Shown here: positions 56,600 to 64,000 of the stretch, in pieces
Numbering within the stretch: position 1 is the stretch's first letter
Layout: each line of letters begins with the position of its first letter
From: Anaeromonas frigoriresistens
GTDB lineage: Bacteria > Bacillota > Clostridia > Tissierellales > SIT17
NCBI RefSeq assembly: GCF_016820655.1
Contig: NZ_WSFT01000013.1
Coordinates: 62,001-126,000, forward strand
Direction: 5' to 3'
Length of the DNA: 64,000 nucleotides
Notes under the pieces: model-generated
Database searches by the model: none
What the model was told of the DNA's origin: nothing
The model's input: only the letters and a program-made list of their open reading frames with translations
Program-made: the position numbers and the translations under genes

Positions 56600-56630
56600 A
56601 ATAATGAGGGCGATACTCGCCCTCATTATT
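56600..56630 (-). terminator. Terminator of the 114-aa gene
   Basis: A 14-bp perfect stem (AATAATGAGGGCGA with complement) with a TAC loop; the stop codon lies in the stem. Confidence 0.85.
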
Positions 56631-56970
56631 CAATATCAGATTTTAATATTTCCATTAGTTTATCTAATTTTTTGTTTTGATCTGAATTCAACATTGGTCT
56701 TAATCTCTCTAATTTTTTTAACTTTTTTATAAATTCTTCTTTGTTTTCTCCTTCAGATAATTTTCTATTTAGATTTATTATTTCTAAGTATAATTCATCT
56801 TCAGATTTATCGGAGTACTTATCGGCTAAATTTTTCAACTTTTCCATGTCTTCATCTTTAGGGTTAACTGTTGATTTAAATTTATCAACTATTTTTGATA
56901 AATCTTTCTTTCTTCTATCCTTATCCTCACTATTACTATTAATGGATACATCATTATTTTTTTGATCCAA
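56626..56970 (-). CDS. Small charged helical protein (114 aa), unknown
   Basis: 114 residues, about 40 percent Lys/Glu/Asp, helical with coiled-coil tendency (about 55-105) and a disordered start. No family is recognised. It has a GGAGG ribosome site and its own terminator. Its position just upstream of the ftsH paralogue on the same strand is notable, but the terminator separates the two transcripts. Confidence 0.6.
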   Translation of the reverse strand: MDQKNNDVSINSNSEDKDRRKKDLSKIVDKFKSTVNPKDEDMEKLKNLADKYSDKSEDELYLEIINLNRKLSEGENKEEFIKKLKKLERLRPMLNSDQNKKLDKLMEILKSDIE

Positions 56971-57045
56971 ACTAACTCCTCCTTTATAATATCTATTTAA
57001 TAGATATGTTCTCTTAGCTTGTCATATTACAAAGAAGGAGTACTA

Positions 57046-57759
57046 TCATTTATTAGCTACAACTATTGTATGAAAAGAATCTTCATTTCTATCCTCTCCA
57101 CTAAAACTCCCATAAAAATCTATGTTATTATATCCTACTGTTTCCAACATATCTTCTAATTTTTCTTTAGTTATTGGTAGTAAGTCTATAGAATTAGTAA
57201 TTTGTATATCCTCCTTTTGAATAGTTGTATTAAATTTAATTTTATTATTTTCCAACTTATATTTTCTTATAAAGGATAATTTTTCTTCTGGGACATTTAT
57301 TGTAGGTAAAGATGTAATATTTTTATTAAGAATTCTATCATAATTAACTATTTGGATTAATAATCTACCATTTTTATTTAATATGTTATAGGAATCCTTA
57401 AATAACTTTAATATCTCCTTTTCGTTTTCTAAATGAACTATAGAATTACCTATAGAAAATATGAAATCTACTTTATTTTCGATTAATTTATCTATTTCTA
57501 GCATATTACCTACAATAAACTCAGGTTTATTATCTAATAAGTAGGATTTTTTTCTTGCTTTATTTATCATCTCTTCATCTAAATCAATGCCTATAACTTT
57601 AAATCCTTCTTTTGATAATTCAATTGAATAATTGCCTGTTCCACATCCTAAATCTACTACACTACTTCCCTTTATTTTATCTTTGATAAACTCTAATGTT
57701 GTTTTTTTCATAGGAAATATCTTATCATAATTTTCACTTAAAACATCATAAAAACCCAT
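57046..57759 (-). CDS. Class I SAM-dependent methyltransferase
   Basis: About 237 residues with the Rossmann-like motif I V-V-D-L-G-C-G-T-G-N-Y (about 36-46), motif II I-G-I-D-L-D and a later N-G-R-L-L-I-Q. The start chosen is ATG 57759, after GGAGGTGAT; the frame is open 20 codons further up without a ribosome site. The substrate is unknown: members of this group methylate small molecules or proteins. Divergent from the 57893 gene. Confidence 0.85.
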   Translation of the reverse strand: MGFYDVLSENYDKIFPMKKTTLEFIKDKIKGSSVVDLGCGTGNYSIELSKEGFKVIGIDLDEEMINKARKKSYLLDNKPEFIVGNMLEIDKLIENKVDFIFSIGNSIVHLENEKEILKLFKDSYNILNKNGRLLIQIVNYDRILNKNITSLPTINVPEEKLSFIRKYKLENNKIKFNTTIQKEDIQITNSIDLLPITKEKLEDMLETVGYNNIDFYGSFSGEDRNEDSFHTIVVANK

Positions 57760-57831
57760 ATCATCACCTCCTATATTTATTATAACTCTTTTGTAATATA
57801 TTAATGTGATTTGAATCAAAAGTTTCTTGTA

Positions 57832-57859
57832 ACACTTTTACCCTATAATACATAAAATA
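57832..57859 (+). promoter_or_regulatory. Sigma-K-like promoter candidate upstream of the 221-aa gene
   Basis: AC, 17 bases, then CATAAAATA fits the AC-N16/17-CATANNNTA pattern of mother-cell sigma-K. A TATAAT also lies just before it without a proper -35, so a vegetative promoter is not ruled out. Confidence 0.35.
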
Positions 57860-57892
57860 CTATACAGAGTTTTTAGTTAAGGAGGTTAAAAC

Positions 57893-58558
57893 GTGAATGA
57901 AATTTCCGTATCTAGCCAAAATGAAATTGATAAATCTCCCTTTAATAATCCCCTATTATTAATTCTATTAATCCCAATAGTTAAAAATATTTTATCTAAA
58001 AATAAAAATGTTTTTAACTTAAGTATACATGGATTGAATGGCATTAGTTTAACAAGAATCTTAGATAAAGTGGACATACTCATAAAAGTTGCACCCTATC
58101 TTCCGGCAGATTTAATTAGTATCATTAATAAATATCTTCCTATGTATGATAGACTAAGTAAAGCTTTTATAGTAATGGAATTTTTCTCAAGATCAAGTAC
58201 AGTATCTCCTATTGTAGTAGCAAATGAGTTAAATCCAAAAGAAAAAACTGATCGAGTATCCTACATATTAAAAGAAGAATTATCTAAAAATGAATACCAA
58301 AAAATCAGCCCTTTTATTGGGGTCGCAACAAATCTAGATATGTATAAAGGTATATTGCAAACTCTAACTAATATAAATAACCCCGAAAACAATTCTAATG
58401 GCTTAGAAAATATAATAAGCCTTATGGGTCCATTATTAGGTCAAAATCAAGAAAGTATGGGTAAGATAAATGATATGATGAAAATGATGGATTTAATCAA
58501 TTTATTCGGAGAAGATGAGGATGAGAAGAAAGAAGTCAATGAAAATAATGAGGAATAA
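57893..58558 (+). CDS. Unknown 221-aa protein with acidic tail
   Basis: A GTG start at 57893 with a strong AAGGAGGTT site six bases upstream. 221 residues: a hydrophobic stretch (about 20-33, P-L-L-L-I-L-L-I-P-I), helical middle, Asn-rich region and an acidic C-terminal tail. No family recognised. The sigma-K-like promoter and the neighbouring microprotein genes suggest a spore-related role, but this is inference. It ends at a bidirectional terminator. Confidence 0.6.
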   Translation: MNEISVSSQNEIDKSPFNNPLLLILLIPIVKNILSKNKNVFNLSIHGLNGISLTRILDKVDILIKVAPYLPADLISIINKYLPMYDRLSKAFIVMEFFSRSSTVSPIVVANELNPKEKTDRVSYILKEELSKNEYQKISPFIGVATNLDMYKGILQTLTNINNPENNSNGLENIISLMGPLLGQNQESMGKINDMMKMMDLINLFGEDEDEKKEVNENNEE

Positions 58559-58562
58559 TTAC

Positions 58563-58608
58563 ATAAACAAAGACTCGGGGTATATACCTTCCTCGAGTCT
58601 TTGTTTAT
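58563..58608. terminator. Bidirectional terminator between the 221-aa and DUF362 genes
   Basis: A 15-bp stem (core AAACAAAGACTCG with complement) encloses a 16-base loop. Confidence 0.75.
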
Positions 58609-58615
58609 ATAATAT

Positions 58616-59773
58616 CTATAGTTTTGTTAATATTTTCATAAGTATTGGTCTTTTAATGTCTACAGCTTTAACTGGACATAATTCTTGACAACAAAAACAT
58701 CTTATACATCCTTCTAAATTTACTATAGGTTTTCTATTAACCATATCTATAACTTTAGGTGGACAGCTATTTTTACAATCTTCACACCCTATACATATAT
58801 TATGGTTAAAAACAGGTTTTGGTTTTAATGCTTTATCTGCAAATTTCCTTAAGAATTCAGGCCAATTATCATCGATAAAATGTACACTTCTAGTTTTAGG
58901 GACTGAAAAGTCCTTTAATTTAAATTTTTCTATAGGTTCTCCTACTAAACTAATATCATCCAATAATCCTGACATTATATTTCTTTCTATACTTCTTTGT
59001 ATAGTTGGGACTTCCTTAGGTTTCAGATTAATTATAGAAGTAGCAACTAAATCAAGGTGATAAGGGCTATCCGATGCTAAAATCACATCTAGATTTCTCG
59101 GTGTTCCAGCAGATGGACCGGCTCCCTCCATACCTACTATACCATCCATAAAAGATAGCACTGGATTTGCATATTCACATATATCAATTAAAGCATCTGC
59201 AAAATCGTTAATATTTGGCATTTTAAAATGATATTCTGCTTTTAAAACTCCAGGAACAATGCCAAACATATTTTTAACAGCTCCAGTAAAAGTACACATA
59301 CCATGGGTTTTAAGTTTAGATACTGATATAACTTTATCTACCTTATTAACCATATCTGCAACTACTAAGTTTTTTAACACTTCACCATTAGTGTTATATA
59401 CTTTTTCTTCTGCTATATTATAATTTAAAATTACATTTTGGTGATCTAACTCATTAACAATATCTTCTATACCGCATATCTTATATATACCTTTAAGACT
59501 TTTTACACTAAAAGGTCCTGCTGGACTATCCCCAATTATTACCTTCGCCCCGTATTCCAATAGTATTGAAGCTAAAGCTTTTGTGAAAATTGGGTGGGTA
59601 GTAGTTGCATCCTCAGGTTTTTTCTTCATTAATAAATTTATTTTTAATAAAACTGTTTCTCCTTTAGAAATAAACTTATCTAGTCCTCCTAAATTATCTA
59701 TACTTTGTTCTAGCTTGCTTTTTACCAATAAATAATCATAATTATTACACCTAATTAGTGATACTGTACTCAT
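58616..59773 (-). CDS. DUF362 domain Fe-S protein with C-terminal ferredoxin domain
   Basis: 385 residues: a DUF362 domain (about 1-300, with L-L-K-I-N-L-L, G-D-S-P-A-G-P and V-S-K-L-K-T-H-G) and two [4Fe-4S] motifs at the end (C-I-G-C-E-D-C-K-N-S-C-P and C-I-R-C-F-C-C-Q-E-L-C-P). DUF362 proteins are common in anaerobes, function unknown; a role in redox reactions or cofactor handling is likely from the ferredoxin part. Transcribed divergently from the microprotein genes. Confidence 0.88.
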   Translation of the reverse strand: MSTVSLIRCNNYDYLLVKSKLEQSIDNLGGLDKFISKGETVLLKINLLMKKKPEDATTTHPIFTKALASILLEYGAKVIIGDSPAGPFSVKSLKGIYKICGIEDIVNELDHQNVILNYNIAEEKVYNTNGEVLKNLVVADMVNKVDKVISVSKLKTHGMCTFTGAVKNMFGIVPGVLKAEYHFKMPNINDFADALIDICEYANPVLSFMDGIVGMEGAGPSAGTPRNLDVILASDSPYHLDLVATSIINLKPKEVPTIQRSIERNIMSGLLDDISLVGEPIEKFKLKDFSVPKTRSVHFIDDNWPEFLRKFADKALKPKPVFNHNICIGCEDCKNSCPPKVIDMVNRKPIVNLEGCIRCFCCQELCPVKAVDIKRPILMKILTKL

Positions 59774-59832
59774 AGACTTCTCCCCTATGTATTAATTTTA
59801 ATAAATAAATACCTTATTGTTTTTATAATATC

Positions 59833-59860
59833 ACACCTATACATCAAGTTACATACTATA
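59833..59860 (+). promoter_or_regulatory. Sigma-K-like promoter candidate upstream of the microprotein genes
   Basis: AC, 17 bases, then CATACTATA matches AC-N16/17-CATANNNTA. It ends 34 bases before the ATG of the first microprotein, almost the same distance (33 bases) as the sigma-K-like box of the 57893 gene. The rest of the 59774-59894 spacer shows no other feature. Confidence 0.4.
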
Positions 59861-59894
59861 TAGTGAATAAAGAATTATATAAGGAGGTTGTGTT

Positions 59895-60005
59895 ATGTCA
59901 GGTGGAATATTAGGTGGTATAGGTGGATGTAATAGTGAATTATTATTTTTCTTCCTATTATTAGTTGTATTATTCAGTAACTGTTATGGTGGATATAACT
60001 GCTAG
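59895..60005 (+). CDS. Hydrophobic Gly/Cys microprotein 1 (36 aa)
   Basis: 36 residues: a Gly-rich start, then N-S-E-L-L-F-F-F-L-L-L-V-V-L-F and a Cys/Gly/Tyr-rich end with N-C-Y. AAGGAGG lies six to seven bases upstream. It shares N-S-E-L-L-F-F-F-L-L-L-V-V-L-F and N-C-Y with the gene at 60059, so the two are paralogues. Such short membrane-helix proteins occur in clostridial genomes and resemble spore proteins of the YjcZ type; the function is not known. Confidence 0.7.
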   Translation: MSGGILGGIGGCNSELLFFFLLLVVLFSNCYGGYNC

Positions 60006-60058
60006 TATCCATTTTAAGTTACTAATATTAGACTGATAAAATATAAAGGAGGTCTATT

Positions 60059-60139
60059 ATGGGTGCTCATTATGACAGCAATAGCGAACTTTTATTCTTC
60101 TTCTTGCTACTTGTTGTATTATTCTGTAATTGTTATTGA
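60059..60139 (+). CDS. Hydrophobic Cys microprotein 2 (26 aa)
   Basis: 26 residues beginning M-G-A-H-Y-D-S, then the same 15-residue core N-S-E-L-L-F-F-F-L-L-L-V-V-L-F as its neighbour, ending C-N-C-Y. An AAGGAGG site lies seven bases before the ATG. One predicted helix could span a membrane. It lies between the first microprotein (53 bases upstream) and the bidirectional terminator, so both are probably on one transcript. Confidence 0.65.
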   Translation: MGAHYDSNSELLFFFLLLVVLFCNCY

Positions 60140-60146
60140 TATATTT

Positions 60147-60172
60147 AAAACGAGGGGATTTCCCCTCGTTTT
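60147..60172. terminator. Bidirectional terminator after the microprotein genes
   Basis: A 12-bp perfect stem AAAACGAGGGGA and complement with a TT loop. Also serves the pseudouridine synthase gene on minus. Confidence 0.85.
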
Positions 60173-60175
60173 ATA

Positions 60176-61069
60176 CTATTTTAAGTTGTTTATTAATTCC
60201 TTCATATCCTTAGGTAATTCTGCTACTAATTTTATTTCTTCATGTTTTCTAGGGGTTTTGAATTTTAAATAATAAGAATGTAGCGCTTGTCTATCTATTA
60301 ATTCACTATCCCCTCCATATAGAATATCTCCAATAATAGGATGGTTTATATGAGATAAATGTACTCTTATTTGATGGGTTCTACCAGTAATAATTTTTAG
60401 TTCTACAATAGTAGAATTTTTTAATTTTTCTATAACTTTATACTCTGTAATAGATTCTTTCCCTGTATCAATAACTATATTTTTAACTCCATCCTTTTCT
60501 TTTCCTATAGGTAAGTCTATTATACCGTGATCTTTTCTTAAAATTCCTTTAACCACAGCTATATACTTTTTTTCTATCCCTTCAGTAAATTGTTTAGCCA
60601 TCTGTTGATGTCCATAAGAATTTTTAGCTACAACTAAGATTCCTGATGTGTCCCTATCTAGTCGATTAACAAGCCTAACTTTTTTATTAATCGATTTTGA
60701 TTGAAAATAATATTGAATACCATTAGTTAATGTATTATTAGGGTGATTTTTAGTAGGATGAACTAGTATCCTAGGCTTTTTATTTATTACTAATATATCT
60801 AGATCTTCATATATAACATCCAAATCCATTTTCTGAGGCTCATATACAGCCTTTTCATCTTCTAATACAATAGTAACTACATCTCCTGAGGTGACATAAT
60901 ATATATCACCTAATAAACTATCATTTATGTAAATATTATTTTGTTTAATTAATTTTTTAAATAACCTAGAGGATATTTCTACTTTTTCTTTTAAAAAGTC
61001 CTTTAATTTAATTTTCTCTTCTTCTACTAATAAATTTATAATACTCTCACTTTCTTTGGGTATACTCAT
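60176..61069 (-). CDS. RluA/RluD family pseudouridine synthase
   Basis: 297 residues: an S4 RNA-binding domain at the start (about 15-75) and a catalytic domain with R-L-D-R-D-T-S-G (about residues 138-145; the Asp is catalytic) and a G-R-T-H-Q-I-R-V-H motif. The family modifies uridines in 23S rRNA (RluD sites) or other RNAs; specificity cannot be told. Divergent from the NAD kinase gene. Confidence 0.93.
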   Translation of the reverse strand: MSIPKESESIINLLVEEEKIKLKDFLKEKVEISSRLFKKLIKQNNIYINDSLLGDIYYVTSGDVVTIVLEDEKAVYEPQKMDLDVIYEDLDILVINKKPRILVHPTKNHPNNTLTNGIQYYFQSKSINKKVRLVNRLDRDTSGILVVAKNSYGHQQMAKQFTEGIEKKYIAVVKGILRKDHGIIDLPIGKEKDGVKNIVIDTGKESITEYKVIEKLKNSTIVELKIITGRTHQIRVHLSHINHPIIGDILYGGDSELIDRQALHSYYLKFKTPRKHEEIKLVAELPKDMKELINNLK

Positions 61070-61167
61070 AATATCATTCCTTCTTTAGTTTTGTGTATAA
61101 TATTATTATATAATATAATATGTTTATTAGTATAAATTTTAATAGTACTATTCTAGGGGGTTAATAA

Positions 61168-61986
61168 ATGGAGAAATTTACATATAAAAATAAAAAGATA
61201 AATCTTATATATAATAATGATAAGGAATCCTATAAAACTGCTTCATTATTAAAAGAAAAATTACATAATAGAGGATATAATGTTCCAGATAAATATGATT
61301 ATGATGCTATATTAAACATTTGTGTTGGTGGAGATGGAGCATTCTTACGGACTGTGCATAATTATGGATTTCCCGAGATACCTTTTGTTGGAGTAAATAC
61401 GGGACACCTTGGATTCTTTCAAGAAATCTCACCAGAAAATCTAGATGAATTTATAGACAAATTAGATAATCAAGATTTCACTATTGAATCATTATACTTA
61501 GTAGAAGCTTTAGTATGTACTAGAACAAGCTGCATAGATCTTATTGGGGTTAATGAAATAGTTGTAAAAGGTATTGAATCTAGAACTATACATTTAAATA
61601 TTGCAATAAACAACACCTATTTGGAAAGATTTAGTGGTGATGGTGTCATTATATCAACTCCTATGGGCAGCACTGCATATAACTTTTCAGCTGGAGGTAG
61701 TATTGTGTATCCTACTCTAGGAGTACTACAATTAACACCTTTAGCGCCTATAAATTCAAAAGTATATCGTTCATTAACTACTAGTGCTATTGTACCTAGA
61801 AATATGACTATAAAGTTATCTCCTGAATATAGAGATGAGAATTCTATTTTGATTGTAGTTGATGGTGAACAACATAGTTATGAAAATATTGTTGAAATTA
61901 ATCTAAAAATTTCTAATATGAAGCTAAAACTTATGAATTTAGGAGAACATAATTTTTGGAGCAATGTAAGAGATAAGTTCTTGTAA
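61168..61986 (+). CDS. nadK: NAD kinase
   Basis: Phosphorylates NAD to NADP. 272 residues with the conserved V-G-G-D-G-A-F-L (about residues 53-60), G-V-N-T-G-H-L-G-F-F and the S-T-P-M-G-S-T-A-Y-N-F-S-A-G-G segment. The ATG at 61168 is preceded by AGGGGG. It follows the divergent pseudouridine synthase and ends at its own terminator. Confidence 0.95.
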   Translation: MEKFTYKNKKINLIYNNDKESYKTASLLKEKLHNRGYNVPDKYDYDAILNICVGGDGAFLRTVHNYGFPEIPFVGVNTGHLGFFQEISPENLDEFIDKLDNQDFTIESLYLVEALVCTRTSCIDLIGVNEIVVKGIESRTIHLNIAINNTYLERFSGDGVIISTPMGSTAYNFSAGGSIVYPTLGVLQLTPLAPINSKVYRSLTTSAIVPRNMTIKLSPEYRDENSILIVVDGEQHSYENIVEINLKISNMKLKLMNLGEHNFWSNVRDKFL

Positions 61987-61989
61987 ATT

Positions 61990-62013
61990 AAAACTCCCCA
62001 TATGGGGAGTTTT
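61990..62013. terminator. Bidirectional terminator between nadK and pepF
   Basis: A perfect palindrome AAAACTCCCCAT/ATGGGGAGTTTT followed by T-runs on the plus side. It directly precedes the pepF stop codon. Confidence 0.85.
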
Positions 62014-63813
62014 TTATAATAAATCTTCCATTTTATCTACTAATTCACCAAAGATTTTTAATGCATTATTAACAGGTTCTTCAGTAGTCATATCTACTCC
62101 AGCAGATTTTAATACTTCTATTGGATAATTTGAACTACCACTTTTAAGGAAGGTAAGATACTTATCTACTGATTCATCTCCCTCATTTAATATCTTTTGA
62201 GATAAGGCTATAGCAGCAGAAAATCCTGTGGCATACTGATATACATAGAAATTATAGTAAAAATGAGGTATTCTTGCCCATTCCATTGCTATATTATCGT
62301 CAATAACAATGTCATCACCATAATACTTTTTATTTAAGTCTCTATATATACTACTAAAAGATTCAGCTGTTAATGATTCCCCATTCTCTGCTCTTTCATG
62401 TATTAATTTTTCAAATTCTGCAAACATAGTCTGTCTATATATAGTTCCTCTAAACTGCTCTAAGTAATGATTTAATAAAAATAATTTTTTCTTATCATCT
62501 TTAGTACTTTCTAACATGTAATTCATGAGTAATGCTTCATTTACTGTGGATGCTACTTCTGCAACAAATATACTATACCCAGAATAAATATAAGGTTGAT
62601 TATTTTTTGAAAGATAACTATGCATTGAATGACCCATTTCATGAGCTATAGTAAACATATTATCTAATGTGTTTTGATAGTTTAATAGAATATAAGGTTT
62701 TGAATCATAGGTTCCCCAGGAGTAGGCTCCACTTCTCTTTCCTTTATTTTCATAAACATCAACCCATCCAGAGTTAAATCCATCCTTTACTACATTTACA
62801 TACTCTTCTTTTAGTGGACCTAATCCTTTTACAACAATATCTCTGGCTTCATTATATTCAATGTCCATCTTTATATCTTCTACGATTGGAGTGTATAAAT
62901 CATAAAAATGTAATTCCTCTAAATTTAGTGCTTTCTTTCTAAGCTTTATATATTTATGCATTTTATCTAAATTATTATGGACAGCTTTTATTAAATTATC
63001 ATATACAGAAGTTGGTATATTATCTTCATCTAATGCAGCTTGTAAAGAAGAATTGTACTTTCTAACCTTAGAATAAAATATATTCTTTTTTACATTAGTA
63101 CTTAAAGTAGTAGAAAAGGTATTTTTATAATCTCTGTAAGTGCTATAAAGTCCTTCATAGGCATCTTTTCTAACTCTTCTATTTTCATTTTCCATTAAAG
63201 GTATAAATCTTCCATGTGTAATCTCTATATCTTCTCCATTCTCATCTTTAATGGTCGGGAATTCTAAATCTGCATTATTCAGCATAGAGAAAATATTTTC
63301 TGGTCCACTGGCTACATCTCCTATTTGAGCAATGATTGATTCTTCTTTATCACTTAAGATATGATCTTTCTGTCTAAATATTTGATTTAAATAATGCTCA
63401 TATAGTTTTAACTCTTCATTTTCCTTTATATAATTATCAATTTTTTCTTTATCTATAGATAAAATTTCTGGAACTATAAAGGAAAGTGCCTCTTGAACAT
63501 TTACCATTAAAGTTGATGCTTTATCTGTAAGTTCTTGATACTTAGAATTATTTGTATCCTCATCTTGTTTCATTTTAGCAAAGGTATATACATTTGCTAT
63601 TGTTCTAGATATTTCATCCTTCAATTTAAGTAAGCTTAATAAATTTTTTCCACTCTCTACTACCTTACCTTTGTATTCTTTAATTTTTTCTTTTAGATCT
63701 TTTACCTTATCAAAATCTTTTTTCCATATTTCTTCATTATTATACATTGATTCAATATCCCATTTGAATTCTTTAGAGATGTCTTCTCGTTTTTTTACTT
63801 TGTTTTCACTCAT
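62014..63813 (-). CDS. pepF: Oligoendopeptidase F, M3 family metallopeptidase
   Basis: A cytosolic zinc endopeptidase that cuts short peptides. 599 residues with an N-terminal helical M3 region and the zinc motif H-E-M-G-H (about residues 391-395), with a downstream E-V-A-S-T-V-N-E containing the third zinc ligand. Normal length for the family. The ATG at 63813 has an A-A-G-G-A-A-G-G-T-G ribosome site. Confidence 0.95.
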   Translation of the reverse strand: MSENKVKKREDISKEFKWDIESMYNNEEIWKKDFDKVKDLKEKIKEYKGKVVESGKNLLSLLKLKDEISRTIANVYTFAKMKQDEDTNNSKYQELTDKASTLMVNVQEALSFIVPEILSIDKEKIDNYIKENEELKLYEHYLNQIFRQKDHILSDKEESIIAQIGDVASGPENIFSMLNNADLEFPTIKDENGEDIEITHGRFIPLMENENRRVRKDAYEGLYSTYRDYKNTFSTTLSTNVKKNIFYSKVRKYNSSLQAALDEDNIPTSVYDNLIKAVHNNLDKMHKYIKLRKKALNLEELHFYDLYTPIVEDIKMDIEYNEARDIVVKGLGPLKEEYVNVVKDGFNSGWVDVYENKGKRSGAYSWGTYDSKPYILLNYQNTLDNMFTIAHEMGHSMHSYLSKNNQPYIYSGYSIFVAEVASTVNEALLMNYMLESTKDDKKKLFLLNHYLEQFRGTIYRQTMFAEFEKLIHERAENGESLTAESFSSIYRDLNKKYYGDDIVIDDNIAMEWARIPHFYYNFYVYQYATGFSAAIALSQKILNEGDESVDKYLTFLKSGSSNYPIEVLKSAGVDMTTEEPVNNALKIFGELVDKMEDLL

Positions 63814-63890
63814 TTGTACACCTTCCTTAGAGAATATTCTAAATATTTAATATAATTATATATTATTTTACTAATAGATTCCATTTATTA

Positions 63891-64000
63891 TTATTTTTTT
63901 TGATTTTCCTTATAAAAGCCAATATCTCTTAGGAACATAAGCATACATCCTGCAGTAGTTCTTTGAGCTAAAGGTAAAGAACATTTAGTAAGTCTATAAT
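63891..64000 (-). CDS. Unknown protein, C-terminal end only (start off the right edge)
   Basis: About 35 codons end in TAA TAA at 63891-63893: the visible stretch reads T-A-G-C-M-L-M-F-L-R-D-I-G-F-Y-K-E-N-Q-K-K at its end, after L-A-Q-R-T. The frame is open to the window edge on the minus strand. Too short to name; it would be upstream of pepF on the same strand, about 77 bases away. Confidence 0.4.
   Translation of the reverse strand, partial: YRLTKCSLPLAQRTTAGCMLMFLRDIGFYKENQKK

Noticed and set aside
60063-60272. A 69-codon plus-strand frame overlapping microprotein 2 and the end of the pseudouridine synthase gene
   Set aside because: It runs through a terminator and antisense to a sure gene; the AGGAGG site fits the ATG at 60059 in another frame.
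1-64000. CRISPR arrays, insertion sequences, prophage or tandem satellite repeats
   Set aside because: No regularly spaced direct repeats, transposase, integrase or phage gene could be seen.

Overview
The window is low-GC DNA of a Gram-positive, probably endospore-forming anaerobe of the class Clostridia. The order is uncertain; Tissierellales-like bacteria would fit. Pointers are a complete Rnf operon (rnfCDGEAB), a spoVB gene, clostridial Fe-S proteins (a hydrogenase-like sensor and a DUF362 ferredoxin protein), strong AGGAGG ribosome binding sites and very AT-rich spacers. Most genes lie on the minus strand. There is no prophage, insertion sequence or CRISPR array; this is a housekeeping chromosomal segment.

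Layout. Positions 1-6937 (minus) hold a cell-shape operon: DUF4321 protein, maf, radC, mreB, mreC, mreD and a very long PBP2 that runs off the left edge. Positions 7043-12539 hold the rnf operon (minus) with its own terminator and a leader rich in ATTGT/ACAAT palindromes. Positions 12540-18159 (minus) look like one transcription unit: dinB, a SPOR-domain protein, then a six-gene signalling cassette of two DRTGG proteins, two GHKL ATPases, a PHP phosphoesterase and a [FeFe]-hydrogenase-like protein that keeps its cluster cysteines but has lost the proton-relay cysteine. Positions 18257-28887 carry a membrane diguanylate cyclase with a four-cysteine insert, an APH-like kinase, tRNA-Leu(GAG), a peptide-binding lipoprotein, a lytic transglycosylase, coaE, polA and an ECF sigma/anti-sigma pair. 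Positions 29054-38312 hold tRNA-Leu(CAA), a permease divergent from a LysR regulator across a perfect 19-bp inverted repeat, an M18 aminopeptidase, a DegS/DegU-like two-component system, cheW, a small DUF896 gene, hutH and thpR.

Positions 38329-48330 contain a LacI regulator, a giant 1789-residue pseudokinase/AAA/TPR/GAF/GGDEF/GAF protein, a MarR regulator, a lipid kinase, an unknown membrane protein and a tiny helical protein. Positions 48572-54434 (mostly plus) encode a heterodimeric ABC exporter, a zinc-ribbon protein (minus) and SpoVB. A 6S RNA gene (minus) follows, then a divergent FtsH paralogue, a small charged protein, a methyltransferase, an unknown plus-strand protein, a DUF362 protein, two tandem cysteine-containing microproteins (36 and 26 aa), a pseudouridine synthase, NAD kinase, oligoendopeptidase F and the end of one more gene at the right edge.

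Themes: energy and redox (Rnf plus the hydrogenase-like sensor cassette), cyclic-di-GMP signalling (two cyclases, both with GGDEF/GGEEF and an RxxD inhibitory site), envelope building, and probable late-sporulation genes (spoVB; microproteins and an unknown gene preceded by sigma-K-like promoters). Many genes have stop codons inside or touching near-perfect palindromic terminators, giving compact, often bidirectional gene ends.
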